A stretch of 64,000 nucleotides of DNA from Acanthaster planci (taxonomy: Eukaryota > Echinodermata > Asteroidea > Valvatida > Acanthasteridae): the NCBI RefSeq assembly GCF_001949145.1, contig NW_019091363.1, forward strand, positions 985,871-1,049,870. Reading direction: 5' to 3'. Below the pieces are notes generated by a model, which searched no databases, was not told where the DNA came from, and worked only from the letters and a program-made list of their open reading frames with translations. Positions 61,433 through 64,000 of the stretch are shown piece after piece; within the stretch, counting starts at the first letter, position 1, and each line of letters begins with the position of its first letter. The position numbers and the translations under genes are program-made.

Positions 61433-62603
61433 CAAACATCAACACAAGCAGATTCCTATCCGGCCTGGCGAGCGCAAAAACTGTTGCGCTCAGTTGAAAT
61501 TTCACAATAAGTGTACTGCTTCGCCGCAAGTTGTGTACGATGATGGCTACACACGTACTGTGCATGACATCTACAATGCGTCTGCATGTAACGCAATAGT
61601 ACAGTCGACAGTTCACGCTGGTCGTCTCCTCACATCTTCCATGCGCCTCTCCAATTTTTCATACAAAAGATTTGAATGAAAAATCCCCGTTCTCTCTGCA
61701 GGATGGGCAATTTTGATCATCCGATCTCCCAGTGAACCCCCTCCAAATTCCCCAGCGGCAAACTTATAAAAAGCACATGTGAAATCCTACGTGTACATGT
61801 ACATTTGGTTTACCGTCGTCAGTTCGCAAACATGGCTAGAGATATCATCATCGTATTGTTGACTAAGTCAATGATATCATGATTGGTGAAATGAATCAAG
61901 TAACCTGAAACTAACCGTTGTTATAAGGCGATTGTAGCAGTGACGGTGTGAATATTGATAAAGATTTATGAAAAAAAAATGGTGGGAAAAGAAGATAAAA
62001 AACGTTTTGAAGAGACAGTGTATCTACGTGTGGTCCGCTTCAGTCCTGTGGGGTTAATTGTTAAAATTCATCTCATTGACACAGACGGGAGATAGTAAAT
62101 TTAATGTAGGCCTATGCACGCAGCACAGGTGATTTCTCTTTCCACATCCACCCCTTATAAGCTGAATTTCCTTCACCGGACCCGATGGACGAACCGACCC
62201 GACGAGACGTCGAATGTGCTGGCTTCCTTTCCGGAGATTGCACCCTGCTTAGCTGGCCCAGTGTGTTATCTTCACACATGGCCTAAACTGACGCATGATG
62301 CCCCGGTTGGCTGCGAAATTCGCTGTGGAGTGGGAATCGATCGGTTCGGTGGAACGGAATGCCTGAAGGCACGACGTCTACCTTTGCCCGTATTGTTGTA
62401 TTTTTATTCTGTGGTTCTACTTGTGTTTTTCGCCTTAAAGAGGAAGCTGCAAGTTCTTGTTTCGATACACTGACAACTTACCAGCTTCGTAGAGTGGGTT
62501 AAGTTGATTTGATAGAAACCTCGGTGTGAAGACCCGAAAAACGTAACTGTCTTTCATCATTTTGTTGAACTTCTTTGATTTTATAAAGATGAACAAAGAA
62601 ATT

Positions 62604-62690
62604 GATTGAAGCGACATTTGAACCTGCGACCTCTGGAACACCGTACCAGTGCTCTACCGACTGAGCTACCCAGCCCGGCCCCTACGTTGG
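62604..62690 (-). repeat. tRNA-derived SINE head
   Basis: On the - strand GGGCTGGGTAGCTCAGTCGG leads into TAGAGCACTGG and CCAGAGGTCGCAGGTTCAAA: an A-box (complement of 62657-62668) and a B-box (complement of 62613-62624) at normal tRNA spacing. The anticodon stem has a mismatch, no tRNA-like 3' acceptor strand follows and the B-box is degraded, so I call it a SINE rather than a tRNA gene. Confidence 0.65.
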
Positions 62691-63519
62691 TGGCTCTTCC
62701 CATTTGTCAATATCTCTGTTCAGGGGGCGCTAGCCAGAAGCCATTAAACCTGAAACACCATGTAGCCAGGGATCACACCCCAATAACTAGATACAACCTG
62801 GGAAGTGACGAACAGGGATCACTCAAAGGGCATATGGCTTTTTGGACATATATTATGAAAGAAACTATATAGGAAAATTAGGGTGATTCAAAAGACAATA
62901 TTCGGACATTTCTTGCAGAATGAAGTGAGATGTATATTCCTTTTGCCTCTTTTTTTTAATTATGAGGCATGCGGTAGAAATACGAAATACGACTTGGTAC
63001 TCAAAAAAGGCCATTATCCGATTGTATTTTTTAAAATGTCGTCTTATGCACACGATGCCTTCCTGCCCACCTGTTACAAGCTCATCCTGCCAAGCAGATA
63101 TCAAAATCACGTGCTACTGATTGTAATAAGAGTACAATCAATCACCGATTTATTCATGTCAAATGCATCGCGCATGTTACAAATAGTTTTGACGACAATG
63201 AGTATCGATTAATCGATGAGACGCGATGCTTTCCATCTTACGTTTTCCTTGAATCTTCAATTGTGTCTGTAGGCAGACTTCATTGGGATATTTTTGTCTT
63301 GCAATACTCCGAAATCCAGAAATAGTCATTCCATCACACATGAAATGCGAGTTTTGTAAACGAGGGAAACCCCCAAACAACCAAGAAAGATTTTGTATGA
63401 TAATGGTAGCATGTTACTTGGAAGACTTTAAAGATTTGAACGACGAGTCATGGATGAGACAACATTAATATCTTGTCGAATTTTTTTTTCTTAAGCCACG
63501 AGAGCTGCACTGAGGCTTA

Positions 63520-63605
63520 ATGTTAACACCCCTAATGTTGATTTTAACACCCTTCCACATGTATTGAGCAGGTGTAGTCCACACTAAGTTAACACAAACT
63601 CAGAA
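63520..63605. repeat. GGTGTTA-type dispersed repeat, copy 2 (inverted)
   Basis: TAATGTTAACACCCCTAATG and GATTTTAACACCCTTCC, then AGTTAACACAAAC, form a spaced TTAACACC repeat, the complement of the motif at 59305-59425. Confidence 0.45.
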
Positions 63606-64000
63606 ACACTTTTTCCCCTGCGATCAACAGTTTCCCACGTGTGACGCGCACAACATTCACCGAACGTGCCGCTGGGAGAAACATGAAGGGCTGAGTTTAT
63701 CTAGAGACGGCATAGCATCGTTGCCAGGGTGACCAGTACACATCATCGCGTGTTGTCTGCTACAACCGAAGCATGGGTAGTTAATGTATTCTGGGACTGT
63801 TTCTCTGAAAAGCCTACCTTTCAAATTCACGGATCGATAGTTAGCGCATGCTGTGCCCGCCACTTTTGAGGACGAACTTGTTCAGGATGAGGGTGTTTTC
63901 TGCAGTCGAAGGGGTTCATTGTGCATGTTGTCAGGTTTTGCTTTGTGTTGTAAGGGGTCTCGTTAGGAGGATTGTCATGTCTGACAACAAAAGATTAACA

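Larger units (their letters stand above)
61433..64000. other. Terminal region with no recognised gene
   Basis: Only a tRNA-derived SINE (about 62604-62690) and a GGTGTTA-type repeat (about 63520-63600) are recognised. A moderately GC-rich patch at 62160-62390 may be 5' UTR or promoter of gene C, but nothing proves it. Confidence 0.5.

Noticed and set aside
62604-62690. Functional tRNA gene
   Set aside because: The A and B boxes are present but the anticodon stem is mismatched and no 3' acceptor strand follows, so it is called a SINE.

Overview
The window is nuclear DNA from an animal. Its genes are split into short exons (mostly 60-260 nt) with GT-AG introns of about 0.2-3 kb, the background is AT-rich, and there are many short non-autonomous DNA transposons (MITEs). 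The repeat types, a strongly over-represented TAGGCCTA palindrome and the gene content suggest a marine invertebrate deuterostome (echinoderm, hemichordate or cephalochordate). I cannot pin the species from sequence alone.

Layout: (1) 1-16411 carries the 3' half of a + strand TBC1D19 gene, with seven contiguous in-phase exons from 6545 to the stop at 16411. The upstream 6.5 kb is intron or unresolved sequence with repeats. (2) 18115-29635 (- strand), about 38317-47410 (+ strand, possibly starting upstream) and 49063-58681 (- strand, possibly starting at 61432) are three paralogous genes related to CNBD2 (cyclic nucleotide-binding domain-containing protein 2). I call them A, B and C. The order is TBC1D19> <A B> <C: A and B are head-to-head, B and C are tail-to-tail, and TBC1D19 and A are tail-to-tail. 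The gaps between stops are about 1.7 kb in both convergent pairs.

The three CNBD2-like genes were reconstructed exon by exon from splice sites, reading phase and mutual alignment. Orthologous exons keep identical or near-identical lengths: 71/71/74, 75/75/75, 89/92/89, and 207 in B versus 65+81+61 in A. Each predicted protein has a basic N-terminus, an amphipathic RF-x-x-A helix, a first cNMP-binding domain, and a second, degenerate cNMP-like barrel interrupted by a Ser/Arg-rich insertion. B and C keep the FGELAL...R-x-ATV phosphate-binding cassette and could bind cAMP or cGMP. A has a degraded cassette. C has a 2-base frameshift in one exon, so in this assembly it is broken or mis-sequenced. 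A appears to use one GC-AG intron.

The rest is introns and intergenic DNA with at least three MITE families (241 bp with CWG target duplications; about 170 bp foldback; 127-159 bp with TTA target duplications), two SINE-like tRNA-derived remnants, unusually perfect hairpins and several dispersed short repeats. No rRNA, CRISPR, bacterial or viral genes were recognised.
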